From NCBI GenBank assembly GCA_024235735.1, contig JACKLU010000007.1:98371-162370 (forward strand): a stretch of 64,000 bases of DNA, read 5' to 3'. This DNA comes from Burkholderiales bacterium. GTDB taxonomy: Bacteria > Pseudomonadota > Gammaproteobacteria > Burkholderiales > Nitrosomonadaceae. Below the pieces are notes generated by a model. It saw only the letters and a program-made list of their open reading frames with translations, searched no databases and had not been told where the DNA came from. Both the position numbers and the translations under genes were made by a program. This document shows, one piece after another, positions 63,924 through 64,000 of this stretch; the stretch's first letter is position 1; each line of letters begins with the position of its first letter.

Positions 63924-64000
63924 TCATTCGGCGGATTGCGATGCCAAATCAATCAAATCTTCGATCATTTGTTGATCAACTTTTCCACTTGCTTTGAATG
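63924..64000 (-). CDS. C-terminal end of an unidentified gene, continuing beyond the window
   Basis: A minus-strand frame enters from the right edge and stops at TGA 63924-63926. It reads FKASGKVDQQMIEDLIDLAS then QSAE, amphipathic and ordinary in composition, like the end of a real protein. It is too short to name. No start lies in the window. Confidence 0.35.
   Translation of the reverse strand, partial: FKASGKVDQQMIEDLIDLASQSAE

Overview
This window is a chromosomal segment of a Gram-negative bacterium, most likely a betaproteobacterium close to the ammonia-oxidising Nitrosomonas group. That placement is inferred from the gene complement: a hopanoid (squalene-hopene cyclase) cluster, a RegB/RegA redox two-component pair, a PEP-CTERM/exosortase-type TPR lipoprotein (PrsT) beside UDP-sugar genes, a retropepsin-like/7TM-transglutaminase/ATP-grasp trio, and protein sequences of betaproteobacterial character. 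No ammonia oxidation gene lies in the window, so genus level is a guess. I see no rRNA, tRNA, CRISPR array or intact transposase gene.

Layout. 1-1.7 kb is an unstable accessory patch: the end of a DUF1566 protein, a 13-copy heptamer repeat, a HigBA toxin-antitoxin pair with a damaged toxin start, remnants of a second toxin-antitoxin pair, and a 141-bp palindromic transposable element with its target duplication. 1.8-6.1 kb carries two surface-polysaccharide genes and a class V aminotransferase, all on the minus strand. 6.5-10.4 kb holds a MacAB-type exporter (adaptor, ATPase and permease as three proteins) and an ExoD-like protein. 10.4-16.3 kb, minus strand, has pyrF, rapA and the regB/regA pair. 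16.4-20.4 kb, plus strand, has a ClC transporter without the gating glutamate, DAHP synthase and ispH. 20.5-24.5 kb, minus strand, has thiO, a single-domain protoglobin with structured flanks, an unknown protein and tyrS. 24.6-27.1 kb pairs a cell-wall endopeptidase with anmK. 27.2-34 kb, minus strand, is housekeeping: erpA, a bactofilin, a DUF6776 protein, argC, rpsI, rplM, an rRNA methyltransferase, a DUF423 protein and xseA.

34.3-39.9 kb is a plus-strand run: exbB (no exbD follows), then the hopanoid group hpnA-mlaA-shc-hpnG. 39.9-43.9 kb, minus strand, is a tightly overlapping three-gene unit of lipoprotein retropepsin-like protease, 7TM/inactive transglutaminase and ATP-grasp ligase, with a small secreted protein upstream. 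A second copy of the 141-bp element lies at 44.1 kb. 44.3-49 kb has lpdA, proA and a flavin monooxygenase. A mostly non-coding 1-kb gap follows, with a strong candidate for an unannotated 25-residue membrane protein. 49.9-57.4 kb has metY, an allophanate-hydrolase C-terminal-like protein, two unknown membrane proteins and hrpA. 57.4-62.9 kb has a UDP-sugar epimerase/dehydrogenase pair divergent from prsT, which suggests the edge of an exopolysaccharide/PEP-CTERM locus. The last 1.1 kb is AT-rich and almost gene-free, with one orphan end of the 141-bp element and the end of an unidentified minus-strand gene.

A recurring theme is the number of long perfect inverted repeats in intergenic spaces (near 4.7, 6.1, 21.7, 22.5, 49.4, 59.95 and 62.9 kb). 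Positions were read by hand; start codons are flagged where ambiguous.
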